The position numbers were made by a program, and so were the translations under genes. Positions 1 to 5,878 of a DNA stretch of 5,878 bases are shown one piece after another (position 1 is the stretch's first letter; every line of letters begins with the position of its first letter). The notes beneath the pieces are model-generated. The model made no database searches. It was not told where the DNA came from and worked only from the letters and a program-made list of their open reading frames with translations. The stretch is from Burkholderiaceae bacterium (GTDB taxonomy: Bacteria; Pseudomonadota; Gammaproteobacteria; Burkholderiales; Burkholderiaceae). The DNA lies in contig CANBSM010000064.1 in the NCBI GenBank assembly GCA_947372155.1, forward strand, positions 1 to 5,878. Direction: 5' to 3'.

Positions 1-29
1 AATCAACTCTATTGCTATTTATCAAATGT

Positions 30-35
30 AGAGGG
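30..35 (+). promoter_or_regulatory. Ribosome binding site deciding the start of the small sulfurtransferase
   Basis: AGAGGG sits three bases before ATG 39 (core GAGG at 31-34, four bases from the start codon). It is the only good Shine-Dalgarno-like match near the gene's beginning and favours ATG 39 over the upstream in-frame TTG at 12. The spacing is on the short side. Confidence 0.55.
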
Positions 36-38
36 TCT

Positions 39-383
39 ATGAGTCTTCCTATTTCTTGCCATAACGATCAGTTCGGCACTATCGGTCAAATTGAGCCAAG
101 CCATTTGGCTGAAATTGCGGCACAAGGTTATAAGAGTGTGATTAATAACCGTCCGGATGGCGAGGGTGGTCCAGATCAACCAACCAGTGCCAGCATTCAA
201 GCTGAAGCAGAAAAATTGGGCTTAAATTACGCGTATCTGCCGGTTATACCCAGCGCAATTAATGTTGATCAAGTCAGAGAGATGGCCCGTTTATTAAGGA
301 CCATGCCCGGCCCAGTGTTAGCATTTTGTCGCTCAGGCGCTCGCTCTACAAATCTTTATCAACTTTCATTGCAAGTGAAATAA
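39..383 (+). CDS. TIGR01244/DUF442-type sulfurtransferase (rhodanese/phosphatase-like)
   Basis: A 114-residue cytosolic protein of the DUF442 / beta-lactamase-hydrolase-like family, which has the tyrosine-phosphatase/rhodanese fold. The visible marks are an N-terminal strand-helix region with the family-typical VINNRPDGE segment (about residues 34-42) and the catalytic loop FCRSGARS (96-103) with Cys97 as the expected nucleophile. The spacing is C-x4-R, closer to a rhodanese loop than to the C-x5-R loop of protein phosphatases, so sulfur transfer is the more likely chemistry; the substrate is unknown. The start at ATG 39 is chosen because AGAGGG lies just upstream and the MSLPIS start suits the family. 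An in-frame TTG at 12 would add nine residues with no support. At 114 residues it ends soon after the catalytic loop, somewhat shorter than many relatives. It is followed after 16 bp by the thioesterase gene, so it is probably the first gene seen of an operon with mnmH. Family confidence is good; the function is inferred. Confidence 0.85.
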   Translation: MSLPISCHNDQFGTIGQIEPSHLAEIAAQGYKSVINNRPDGEGGPDQPTSASIQAEAEKLGLNYAYLPVIPSAINVDQVREMARLLRTMPGPVLAFCRSGARSTNLYQLSLQVK

Positions 384-399
384 GAAGTTACTGGCCCTC

Positions 400-819
400 A
401 TGCGTATCGCTATCCCTGAAGAGAGAAAACTGGTTCATGAAATGATCATGCCCATTCGTTGGGGGGATATGGATGCGTATGGGCATGTCAACAATACTGT
501 GTACTTTCGGTATATGGAGCAAGCTCGCTGCGAATGGATTACTTCTTTGGGTTATGACGTTGCTCCTGGTCGCGAGTCTATGTTGATGATTAATGGCTTT
601 TGCAACTTCTTTCAACAACTCACTTATCCAGGTGAATTAATCCTGAAGACTTCGATTGGTGCTGTTGGTAGAACCAGTCTAGATCTCTACACCAGCATGG
701 CGTTGACTACTGCGCCTGAGGTGGAGGCTGCTATCGGTGGTGCAACCATGGTTTGGGTAGACCTCACTACGAATACATCAGCGCCTTGGCCTGAGCATGT
801 TTTGCAACAGTTGCGCTAG
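400..819 (+). CDS. YbgC/FadM-like acyl-CoA thioesterase (4HBT hot-dog fold)
   Basis: A 139-residue single-domain hot-dog thioesterase, expected to hydrolyse an acyl-CoA thioester in the cytosol. The diagnostic segment is at about residues 20-43: RWGDMDAYGHVNN followed by VYFRYMEQAR. Asp25, in the DAYGHV part, corresponds to the catalytic aspartate of 4-hydroxybenzoyl-CoA thioesterase-type enzymes; this placement is by motif, not alignment. The rest shows the expected beta-strand pattern ending in a TMVWVDLTT strand. Length is normal for the family. ATG 400 is chosen because it gives the usual 15-20 residues before the motif; the Shine-Dalgarno signal is weak (GAAG at 384-387). A later ATG at 442 (Met15) is possible but would leave almost no N-terminal strand. 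It lies 16 bp after the sulfurtransferase gene and 6 bp before mnmH, so it is probably cotranscribed with both. The acyl substrate cannot be told from sequence. Confidence 0.9.
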   Translation: MRIAIPEERKLVHEMIMPIRWGDMDAYGHVNNTVYFRYMEQARCEWITSLGYDVAPGRESMLMINGFCNFFQQLTYPGELILKTSIGAVGRTSLDLYTSMALTTAPEVEAAIGGATMVWVDLTTNTSAPWPEHVLQQLR

Positions 820-825
820 TCCGTC

Positions 826-1899
826 GTGCAGCCGATTAATCCTCACATCTTAAAATCTGATCAATTTTTATCTGAGCTAGATCAGTTTGATCTAGTGATT
901 GATGTCAGGTCACCCGCTGAATTTGCCCTTGACCATATTCCAGGCGCAGTGAATTACCCCGTTCTGAATAATGAGGAGCGCGCTATTATTGGCACACTCT
1001 ACAAACAAGAGTCTCCCTTTGCAGCAAAAAAACTGGGTGCGGCATTGGTCTCTAAAAACATTGCTGCGCACCTAGAAAACCATTTTCTGGAATTCCCACG
1101 CGAGTGGCGCCCATTAATTTATTGCTGGCGCGGTGGGGAGCGTAGTGGGGCGTTTACCCACATCCTCAATCGCATTGGTTGGAAAGCCAAACAGCTTGAA
1201 GGCGGGTATCAAGGCTTCAGAAGAGCCGTGATTGATGGTCTTGACCATGCTGCAACCCAATTTTCATTCCAGGTAATCTGCGGAATGACGGGTAGTGGCA
1301 AAACAAAAGTGCTGCAAGAGATCGGCGCACTAGGTGCTCAGATTCTGGATCTAGAAGGCTTGGCCGTGCATCGTGGTTCCGTATTGGGTAATGAGCCTAA
1401 TATCGAGCAGCCATCCCAAAAAGGCTTTGAGACTGCACTTTGGAACGCATTGCGTTCGCTCGATCCAGCTAAGCCTGTATTTGTGGAGTCGGAAAGCAAG
1501 AAGGTCGGCGGCTTGCATATACCCGATGCTTTAATGGAAAAAATTCGTAATGGTGCTTGCATTGAATTGAGGTCGAGTACGCAGACTCGTGTCTCTTGGT
1601 TGATTCGTGAATATCATCACTTCTTAACCGATACCGATAATTTCAAAGAGAAGCTGGCTTTGCTTACTGCGCATTATGGGAAAGTACAAATCACCAAATG
1701 GAATGAAGCGATTGATGCAGGTAATTTTCCGGAGTTAGTGGAAGAGTTATTAGTCAAGCACTACGATCCTTCATATCAATCTTCGATCGTACGTAATTTT
1801 CCTCAATACAAGATTGAGAATTATGTACAGCTGGAGAATGATAGTGATGAGGCCTTTGCCAAAGCTGCAAAGGCCATCATCAGTAAGTCAGGCTCTTAG
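826..1899 (+). CDS. mnmH: tRNA 2-selenouridine synthase MnmH (SelU)
   Basis: A 357-residue protein that replaces the sulfur of 2-thiouridine at wobble position 34 of certain tRNAs with selenium, using selenophosphate, through a geranylated intermediate (known for the family). The N-terminal rhodanese domain (about 1-140) has IDVRSPAEF at 25-33 and the active loop YCWRGGERS at 99-107, with Cys100 the catalytic cysteine. The C-terminal P-loop domain has GMTGSGKT (Walker A) at 153-160, the family motif [11 protein letters not shown] at 175-185 and the [11 protein letters not shown] segment at 218-228. All key residues are present and the length is normal. The start is GTG 826: no earlier in-frame start exists because the preceding gene's TAG at 817-819 is in the same frame, and the next candidate (GTG at 895) would remove the first strand. 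No Shine-Dalgarno sequence is visible, so translation probably depends on coupling to the thioesterase gene 6 bp upstream. No selD, the selenophosphate source, is seen in this window. The stop overlaps the convergent gcdH stop. Confidence 0.95.
   Translation: MQPINPHILKSDQFLSELDQFDLVIDVRSPAEFALDHIPGAVNYPVLNNEERAIIGTLYKQESPFAAKKLGAALVSKNIAAHLENHFLEFPREWRPLIYCWRGGERSGAFTHILNRIGWKAKQLEGGYQGFRRAVIDGLDHAATQFSFQVICGMTGSGKTKVLQEIGALGAQILDLEGLAVHRGSVLGNEPNIEQPSQKGFETALWNALRSLDPAKPVFVESESKKVGGLHIPDALMEKIRNGACIELRSSTQTRVSWLIREYHHFLTDTDNFKEKLALLTAHYGKVQITKWNEAIDAGNFPELVEELLVKHYDPSYQSSIVRNFPQYKIENYVQLENDSDEAFAKAAKAIISKSGS
877..895 (+). repeat. Perfect 8-bp inverted repeat inside the start of mnmH
   Basis: CTAGATCA at 877-884 and TGATCTAG at 888-895 are perfect reverse complements with a 3-base GTT spacer. 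The repeat lies about 50 bases after the GTG start and could form a tight hairpin in the mRNA. It encodes part of the ELDQFDLV stretch, so protein constraint may be the only reason for it. A regulatory role is speculative. Confidence 0.5.
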
Positions 1900-3080
1900 C
1901 TAAAAGCTTGAATACCGGTTTGCGCACGACCTAGAATCAAGGCGTGAATATCGTGAGTACCTTCATAGGTATTAACAACCTCAAGGTTCAGCATGTGACG
2001 CACAACACCATACTCATCAGAGATGCCGTTGCCACCATGCATATCGCGTGCCATACGCGCGATATCCAAAGACTTGCCACATGAGTTGCGTTTCATGATG
2101 GAGGTAATTTCTGGAGCTGCAATACCTTCATCTTTCATACGACCTAAACGGAGGCAGCCCTGGAGTCCCAGAGTAATTTCGGTTTGCATATCCGCCAATT
2201 TTTTCTGAATCAATTGATTGGCGGCAAGTGGCTTACCAAACTGTTTGCGGTCCATGGTGTACTGGCGAGCAGCATACCAACACCATTCGGCAGCACCCAG
2301 TGCACCCCAAGCAATGCCGTAACGAGCAGAGTTTAAGCAGGTGAAGGGACCTTTCAGGCCCTCAACTTCAGGGAATTCGTTTTCAGCTGGTACGAATACT
2401 TCATCCATAACGATTTCACCGGTGATAGAGGCACGTAGACCCATCTTGCCGCTAATTTTTGGAGCACTTAAACCCTTCATGCCCTTTTCTAGAATGTAAC
2501 CACGAATGATGCCCTCATCATTTTTAGCCCACACTACAAATACATCAGCAATCGGAGAGTTGGAAATCCACATCTTCGAACCCGTTAATGAAAAACCGCC
2601 GGGCACTTTCTTAGCGCGCGTAATCATGCCGCCTGCATCAGAACCATAGTTTGGCTCCGTTAAACCAAAGCAACCAATCCATTCGCCACTGGCTAATTTA
2701 GGGAGGTACTTTTGTTTTTGCGCTTCGCTACCAAATTCATTAATAGGAACCATGACTAAAGAAGACTGAACGCTCATCATGGAGCGATAGCCAGAATCTA
2801 CGCGTTCAATCTCGCGCGCAATTAATCCATAGGAAACATAGTTCAAATTGGCTCCGCCGTACTGCTCGGGGATCGTGATGCCTAAGAGACCAAGCTCACC
2901 CATTTCGCGGAAAATGGCTGGGTCAGTTGTTTCATTGCGATAAGCATCGTGAATGCGGGGCATCAGGCGCCCTTGAGCGTATTCAGCAGCAGCATCACGA
3001 ATCATGCGCTCCTCTTCGGTTAGCTGGGTGTCTAGAAGAAGGGGGTCCGCCCAGTTAAAGCTGGCCTTACTTTTACTCAT
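1896..3080 (-). CDS. gcdH: Glutaryl-CoA dehydrogenase
   Basis: A 394-residue FAD enzyme of the acyl-CoA dehydrogenase family that oxidises and decarboxylates glutaryl-CoA to crotonyl-CoA in lysine, tryptophan and glutarate breakdown, passing electrons to electron-transfer flavoprotein. The sequence closely follows the human and Burkholderiales enzymes. The N-terminal helical part has [16 protein letters not shown] (93-108), where Arg99 probably corresponds to the arginine that holds the glutaryl carboxylate. The FAD/substrate segment [12 protein letters not shown] is at 137-148, with MWISNSP at 170-176. [19 protein letters not shown] (371-389) contains Glu373, the expected catalytic base. ATG at 3080-3078 is preceded by AGGA (3094-3091 on the minus strand), about ten bases upstream. 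Full length and intact. No other lysine- or glutarate-degradation gene is beside it. It is divergent from yhhQ and convergent with mnmH, overlapping by 4 bp at the stops. Identification is very secure. Confidence 0.97.
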   Translation of the reverse strand: MSKSKASFNWADPLLLDTQLTEEERMIRDAAAEYAQGRLMPRIHDAYRNETTDPAIFREMGELGLLGITIPEQYGGANLNYVSYGLIAREIERVDSGYRSMMSVQSSLVMVPINEFGSEAQKQKYLPKLASGEWIGCFGLTEPNYGSDAGGMITRAKKVPGGFSLTGSKMWISNSPIADVFVVWAKNDEGIIRGYILEKGMKGLSAPKISGKMGLRASITGEIVMDEVFVPAENEFPEVEGLKGPFTCLNSARYGIAWGALGAAEWCWYAARQYTMDRKQFGKPLAANQLIQKKLADMQTEITLGLQGCLRLGRMKDEGIAAPEITSIMKRNSCGKSLDIARMARDMHGGNGISDEYGVVRHMLNLEVVNTYEGTHDIHALILGRAQTGIQAFS

Positions 3081-3120
3081 TGCTTTGGCATCCTATATTT
3101 CATTTTGTCTTGATTTTTAG

Positions 3121-3149
3121 CTGCTTCCTGCGAATTTTCAGGAATGCAG
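3121..3149. repeat. Inverted repeat (10-bp stem, one bulge) in the gcdH-yhhQ divergent spacer
   Basis: CTGC-TTCCTG at 3121-3130 pairs with CAGGAA at 3139-3144 and GCAG at 3146-3149, leaving one bulged T (3145) and an eight-base loop (3131-3138). It lies in the roughly 104-bp spacer between divergent gcdH and yhhQ, 41 bp before the gcdH start and 35 bp before the yhhQ start. There is no T run directly after it on either strand, so it is not an obvious intrinsic terminator. It could be an operator dyad or a leader hairpin; which is not decidable here. Confidence 0.55.
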
Positions 3150-3184
3150 ATATTCTTGTTTCTATTATCCATTTTTCTGGACTT

Positions 3185-3895
3185 ATGGACTCGCCTAGAC
3201 CTCGCCACCGCTATTACGACCTGATTTTGGCTGCCTTTGTGGTGGTCTTGCTCTGTTCAAACTTTATTGGTGCCGGTAAAGCAGCTGTGGTTGATTTGCC
3301 TTACTTTGGGTCCGTGCCTTTTGGTGCCGGCATTTTGTTCTTCCCCATTTCCTATTTCTTCGGCGATATTCTGACTGAGGTCTATGGATATGCCTATGAC
3401 CGGAGAGCGGTTTGGACTGGATTTGCAGCGCTTGCATTTGCGGCAATCATGGCGCAGATAGTGATAGCTTTGCCGGTGGCGCCAGGCACTTACATGTCTA
3501 ATTATCAGCAGGGACTAGAGACTGTCTTTGGAAACTCTTGGCGAATCGCCTTGGCTTCGATGTTCTCCTTTTGGTGCGGGAGTCTGGTGAATAGTTATGT
3601 TTTGGCCAAAATGAAAGTCTGGTCTCAGGGGCGTTTTTTATGGATGCGCACAATTGGTTCAACTGCAGTAGGGGAGATGGTTGATTCCTCATTCTTCTAC
3701 ATGTTGGCCTTTTATGGCATTTGGCCAACCCATGAGGTTATTCAGGTGGCGCTGGCGCAGTATGTCCTAAAGACCTCCTGGGAAATCTTGGCTACCCCGA
3801 TGACCTATTGGGTTGTAAGCTTCCTTAAGCGCAAGGAAAACGAGGATTTCTATGATATTCATACGAATTTCACCCCATTTAGGGTCAAAGTCTAA
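3185..3895 (+). CDS. yhhQ: Queuosine precursor transporter YhhQ (VUT/DUF165 family)
   Basis: A 236-residue inner-membrane protein of COG1738, whose characterised members import queuosine precursors (preQ0/preQ1) for making queuosine at tRNA wobble G34. About six hydrophobic segments can be seen, near residues 12-31, 45-62, 75-98, 117-140, 158-182 and 186-214. Family marks are FFPISYFFGDILTEVYGY (52-69) followed by RRAVW (73-77), GEMVDSSFF (163-171), and a short polar cytosolic tail ending in NFTPFRVKV. ATG 3185 is chosen because the protein then begins with a short charged stretch (MDSPRPRHRY) before the first membrane segment, as usual. The reading frame is open back to 3080, but that extension would add an odd hydrophobic stretch and overlap the gcdH start. 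The Shine-Dalgarno signal is weak (GGA at 3179-3181). Cytosolic queuosine genes are not seen nearby, so this gene appears to stand alone. Substrate choice between preQ0, preQ1 and others is not readable from sequence. Confidence 0.9.
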   Translation: MDSPRPRHRYYDLILAAFVVVLLCSNFIGAGKAAVVDLPYFGSVPFGAGILFFPISYFFGDILTEVYGYAYDRRAVWTGFAALAFAAIMAQIVIALPVAPGTYMSNYQQGLETVFGNSWRIALASMFSFWCGSLVNSYVLAKMKVWSQGRFLWMRTIGSTAVGEMVDSSFFYMLAFYGIWPTHEVIQVALAQYVLKTSWEILATPMTYWVVSFLKRKENEDFYDIHTNFTPFRVKV

Positions 3896-3930
3896 GCAAG
3901 AACACGGGCTTCCTGCCAACAAAGACCTCT

Positions 3931-3951
3931 AAGCCGTTAAAATAACGGTCT
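3931..3951 (+). repeat. Small inverted repeat in the yhhQ-ybiT spacer, possible weak terminator
   Basis: CCGTTA (3934-3939) and TAACGG (3943-3948) are perfect reverse complements around an AAA loop; a G-T wobble adds one more pair. TCTTGCCT follows, a poor T tract. A competing pairing is possible between AAGACC (3922-3927) and GGTCTT (3947-3952). It might end yhhQ transcription weakly or act in the ybiT leader. The 113-bp spacer (3896-4008) holds nothing else I can support. Confidence 0.35.
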
Positions 3952-4008
3952 TGCCTCCAAAGTCGGGGGTAACTATCCAATTGAATTTCAGAAAGCTAGA
4001 AAACATCC

Positions 4009-5616
4009 GTGCTGTCAGCATCTAATATCACCATGCAGTTTGGGGCAAAGCCTCTGTTTGAAAACATTTCCGTGAAATTTGGCGGCGGTAATCGCTATGG
4101 CCTGATTGGCGCAAACGGTTGCGGTAAATCCACCTTCATGAAAATTTTGGGTGGCGAGCTAGAGCCAACAAGCGGTAATGTGAGTTTGGACCCTGGCATT
4201 CGTTTGGGTAAATTGCGCCAGGATCAATTTGCTTACGAGGATGTGCGAGTACTCGACGTTGTGATGATGGGTCACGAAGAGATGTGGAAGGCTGCTGCTG
4301 AGCGTGATGCTATCTACGCCAATCCAGATGCTACTGATGAAGATTACATGAAGGCTGCTGAGCTTGAGGGTAAGTATGCCGAATACGGTGGCTACACCGC
4401 AGAAGCAAAAGCAGGGGAGTTGTTGTTGGGTATTGGTATTCCTATTGACCAACACAATGGTCCGATGAGCAACGTTGCTCCAGGCTGGAAGTTGCGTGTA
4501 TTACTTGCGCAAGCATTGTTCTCCGATCCAGATGTGTTGTTGCTCGATGAGCCAACGAATAACTTAGATATTCACTCTATTCATTGGCTTGAAGACATCC
4601 TCAATCAAATTAAGAGCACCATCGTCATCATTTCCCATGACCGTCACTTCCTCAATGAAGTCTGTACGCATATGGCCGACATGGACTATGGAACACTGAA
4701 GGTCTACCCAGGCAATTACGACTCTTACATGCTGGCATCCGTGCAGGCAAGAACACAACAGCTGAGTAACAACGTTAAGGCTAAAGAAAAAATTGCTGAA
4801 TTAGCAGCCTTCGTGGCCCGCTTCTCTGCAAATGCTTCTAAAGCACGTCAAGCGACTTCACGCCAAAGACAGTTAGAGAAAATTGAAATTGTTGAAGTAA
4901 AGCCTTCATCACGTCAGAACCCATTTATTCGTTTTGATACTGAGAAAAAATTACACAATATGGCGGTTGAGTGCAACGCACTTACTAAAGCATATGATCG
5001 CGTTATCTTCAAGAATTTCAAATTAGGTGTTCGTGCTGGTGAAAAGATTGCGATCATCGGTCAAAACGGCGCTGGTAAGACCACGCTGCTAAAAACCATT
5101 TTGAGCAAGCGCTTTGACGGCATTGCTGCAGATAGTGGTGATGTGAAATGGGCTGAGAATGCTAACGTCGGCGTAATGCCTCAAGACAACACCGAGATGT
5201 TCGCTAAAGACGAATTGCTCATGGACTGGATGAATTGGTGGCGCAATACCGGTGACGATGACCAAGTCATCCGTGGCACATTAGGTCGTCTATTGTTCTC
5301 TGGTGATGATATTGGCAAGTCTGTCAAAGTTCTATCTGGTGGTGAAAAGGGTCGCATGATCTGGGGCAAACTCATGCTCCAAAAATACAACGTCCTGGCA
5401 ATGGATGAGCCAACTAACCACATGGACATGGAGTCGATTGAGAGTTTGCAAATTGCGCTTGAGAAATATGATGGCACTTTGATTTTCGTTTCCCATGACC
5501 GCGAGTTCGTTTCCGCATTGGCCAACCGCATCTTGGAAGTGAAGATGGATGGTACGGTGGTGGATTACTCCGGAACCTACGAAGAGTACCTACGCAGCCA
5601 AGAGTTGGCTGGTTGA
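4009..5616 (+). CDS. ybiT: ABC-F family ATPase, YbiT type
   Basis: A 535-residue soluble protein with two tandem ABC ATPase domains and no membrane segments, closely matching E. coli YbiT (about 530 residues). ABC-F proteins bind the ribosome E site and influence peptidyl-tRNA placement and stalled translation; the exact role of YbiT is less settled. Domain 1: Walker A GANGCGKS (34-41), a degenerate signature VAPGWKLR (156-163) typical of YbiT, Walker B with catalytic Glu181 in [11 protein letters not shown], and the His210 switch. The inter-domain linker (about 240-305), rich in Lys/Arg/Gln, is the likely tRNA-interaction segment. Domain 2: Walker A GQNGAGKT (351-358), signature LSGGE (442-446), Walker B Glu467 in [10 protein letters not shown], and His496. 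Both catalytic glutamates are intact. There is no EttA-like arm insertion. GTG 4009 gives the family-typical [12 protein letters not shown] start; no strong Shine-Dalgarno sequence is visible. Nothing suggests an antibiotic-resistance ABC-F. A strong terminator follows. Confidence 0.95.
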   Translation: MLSASNITMQFGAKPLFENISVKFGGGNRYGLIGANGCGKSTFMKILGGELEPTSGNVSLDPGIRLGKLRQDQFAYEDVRVLDVVMMGHEEMWKAAAERDAIYANPDATDEDYMKAAELEGKYAEYGGYTAEAKAGELLLGIGIPIDQHNGPMSNVAPGWKLRVLLAQALFSDPDVLLLDEPTNNLDIHSIHWLEDILNQIKSTIVIISHDRHFLNEVCTHMADMDYGTLKVYPGNYDSYMLASVQARTQQLSNNVKAKEKIAELAAFVARFSANASKARQATSRQRQLEKIEIVEVKPSSRQNPFIRFDTEKKLHNMAVECNALTKAYDRVIFKNFKLGVRAGEKIAIIGQNGAGKTTLLKTILSKRFDGIAADSGDVKWAENANVGVMPQDNTEMFAKDELLMDWMNWWRNTGDDDQVIRGTLGRLLFSGDDIGKSVKVLSGGEKGRMIWGKLMLQKYNVLAMDEPTNHMDMESIESLQIALEKYDGTLIFVSHDREFVSALANRILEVKMDGTVVDYSGTYEEYLRSQELAG

Positions 5617-5645
5617 TTAAGGCCCAGTTGTAACCCTAGTAATAA

Positions 5646-5673
5646 AAAATAAGCCCTTAAGTGGGCTTATTTT
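5646..5673. terminator. Bidirectional intrinsic terminator between ybiT and the DUF1289 gene
   Basis: AAAATAAGCCC (5646-5656) and GGGCTTATTTT (5663-5673) are perfect reverse complements, giving an 11-bp stem with a six-base loop (5657-5662). On the plus strand the stem ends in TTTT and is followed by CTTTTG, serving ybiT, whose stop is 29 bp upstream. On the minus strand the stem ends in a T-rich stretch, serving the convergent DUF1289 gene. The loop contains that gene's stop codon, so the right arm is also coding sequence for its last residues. Confidence 0.9.
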
Positions 5674-5878
5674 CTTTTGCCTGTCTCTGAAAGCGCGTTG
5701 CAGTACCTTCTGCACGAATACGTTTCCACACGGAATCTTTTTCTTCTTGAGAAAAGAATACCCAATTACTCACTTCACCTAAAGTGCGACCACAACCTTG
5801 GCAGATCTCATCGTACAGCGTAGTGCAAACACCAATGCAAGGGGAGTCAGAGTCTGCATCCCCAGTGGATAGGGAATG
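5657..5878 (-). CDS. DUF1289 domain protein, C-terminal part (5' end beyond the window)
   Basis: An open minus-strand frame enters at the right edge and ends at TAA (5659-5657), giving 73 visible residues with no start codon in the window, so the gene is partial at its N-terminus. It shows the DUF1289 pattern: SPCIGVC (visible residues 12-18) and then ICQGCGRT (25-32), with cysteines at 14, 18, 26 and 29, followed by the conserved EVSNWVFFSQEEKDSVW region (35-51) and a basic tail. DUF1289 proteins are small, often annotated as Fe-S or metal-binding because of the four cysteines; the function is not established. The gene converges on ybiT with a 40-bp gap, and its last few codons (ENKPT and stop) fall inside the shared terminator hairpin. 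The family call is strong; the role is unknown. Confidence 0.85.
   Translation of the reverse strand, partial: HSLSTGDADSDSPCIGVCTTLYDEICQGCGRTLGEVSNWVFFSQEEKDSVWKRIRAEGTATRFQRQAKENKPT

Noticed and set aside
12..38. Earlier TTG start for the small sulfurtransferase
   Set aside because: AGAGGG at 30-35 lies just upstream of ATG 39 and would fall inside the coding region if TTG 12 were used. The extra residues (LFIKCRGS) do not look like family sequence.
3080..3184. Reading frame of yhhQ open upstream to a TTG at 3080, giving a possible 35-residue N-terminal extension
   Set aside because: The extension is an unusual hydrophobic stretch unlike the family, begins on the gcdH start codon, and has no ribosome binding site. 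ATG 3185 gives the normal N-terminus.
3096..3184. preQ1 riboswitch in front of yhhQ
   Set aside because: The gene family makes this plausible, but I see no short GC stem with the A-rich tail of preQ1-I and nothing resembling the other classes. The hairpin at 3121-3149 does not fit.
3157..3192. GATAAT on the minus strand (3169-3164) as the gcdH -10 box
   Set aside because: The hexamer is good, but no acceptable -35 box lies at the right distance, so I could not support a promoter call.
3951..3979. TTGCCT and TATCCA with 17-bp spacing as a ybiT promoter
   Set aside because: The -10 match is only about half of the consensus and the -35 is weak. It is too poor to list as a promoter without transcription data.
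4159..4455. Minus-strand open frame of 98 codons within ybiT
   Set aside because: It lies entirely antisense to a well-conserved ABC domain, shows no family motif and has low-complexity composition; it is a shadow frame.
5181..5531. Minus-strand open frame of 116 codons within ybiT
   Set aside because: It is antisense to the second ATPase domain of ybiT, has no recognisable motif, and its composition reflects the opposite-strand codons.
4009..5616. Antibiotic-resistance ABC-F (Msr/Vga/OptrA type)
   Set aside because: The protein follows the housekeeping YbiT pattern throughout, including the degenerate first signature and a linker without a long antibiotic-resistance extension, and there is no mobile-element context.

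Overview
The window looks like ordinary chromosomal DNA from a betaproteobacterium of the Burkholderiales. The proteins read like Burkholderia/Cupriavidus-type homologues (glutaryl-CoA dehydrogenase, a YbiT-type ABC-F protein, MnmH), but base composition is only moderate in G+C. That combination best fits a Polynucleobacter-like member of the Burkholderiaceae. The assignment is an inference from protein style and composition; no rRNA or other taxonomic marker is present.

Layout. Positions 39-1899 (+) hold three tightly packed genes that look like one transcription unit: a small rhodanese/phosphatase-like sulfurtransferase (TIGR01244/DUF442 type), a hot-dog-fold acyl-CoA thioesterase, and mnmH (tRNA 2-selenouridine synthase). 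The mnmH stop overlaps by 4 bp, tail to tail, with gcdH (glutaryl-CoA dehydrogenase), which runs on the minus strand from 3080 to 1896. A roughly 100-bp divergent spacer containing a strong inverted repeat separates gcdH from yhhQ (queuosine-precursor transporter, 3185-3895, +). A 113-bp spacer with a small inverted repeat precedes ybiT (ABC-F ATPase, 4009-5616, +). After ybiT comes a strong bidirectional intrinsic terminator. The last gene, on the minus strand, is the C-terminal part of a DUF1289 four-cysteine protein that runs off the right edge. Its stop codon lies in the loop of that terminator.

How the genes relate. Three products touch translation: MnmH modifies the wobble U34 of certain tRNAs, YhhQ supplies precursors for queuosine at wobble G34, and YbiT is a ribosome-associated ABC-F factor. 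GcdH belongs to lysine/tryptophan/glutarate catabolism and feeds crotonyl-CoA to beta-oxidation. The thioesterase and small sulfurtransferase are known only at family level here. No mobile element, CRISPR array, tRNA or rRNA gene was seen. I found no convincing new system. The items most worth a second look are the divergent-spacer hairpin, the terminator embedded in a coding end, and the unexplained coupling of a small sulfurtransferase and a thioesterase to mnmH.
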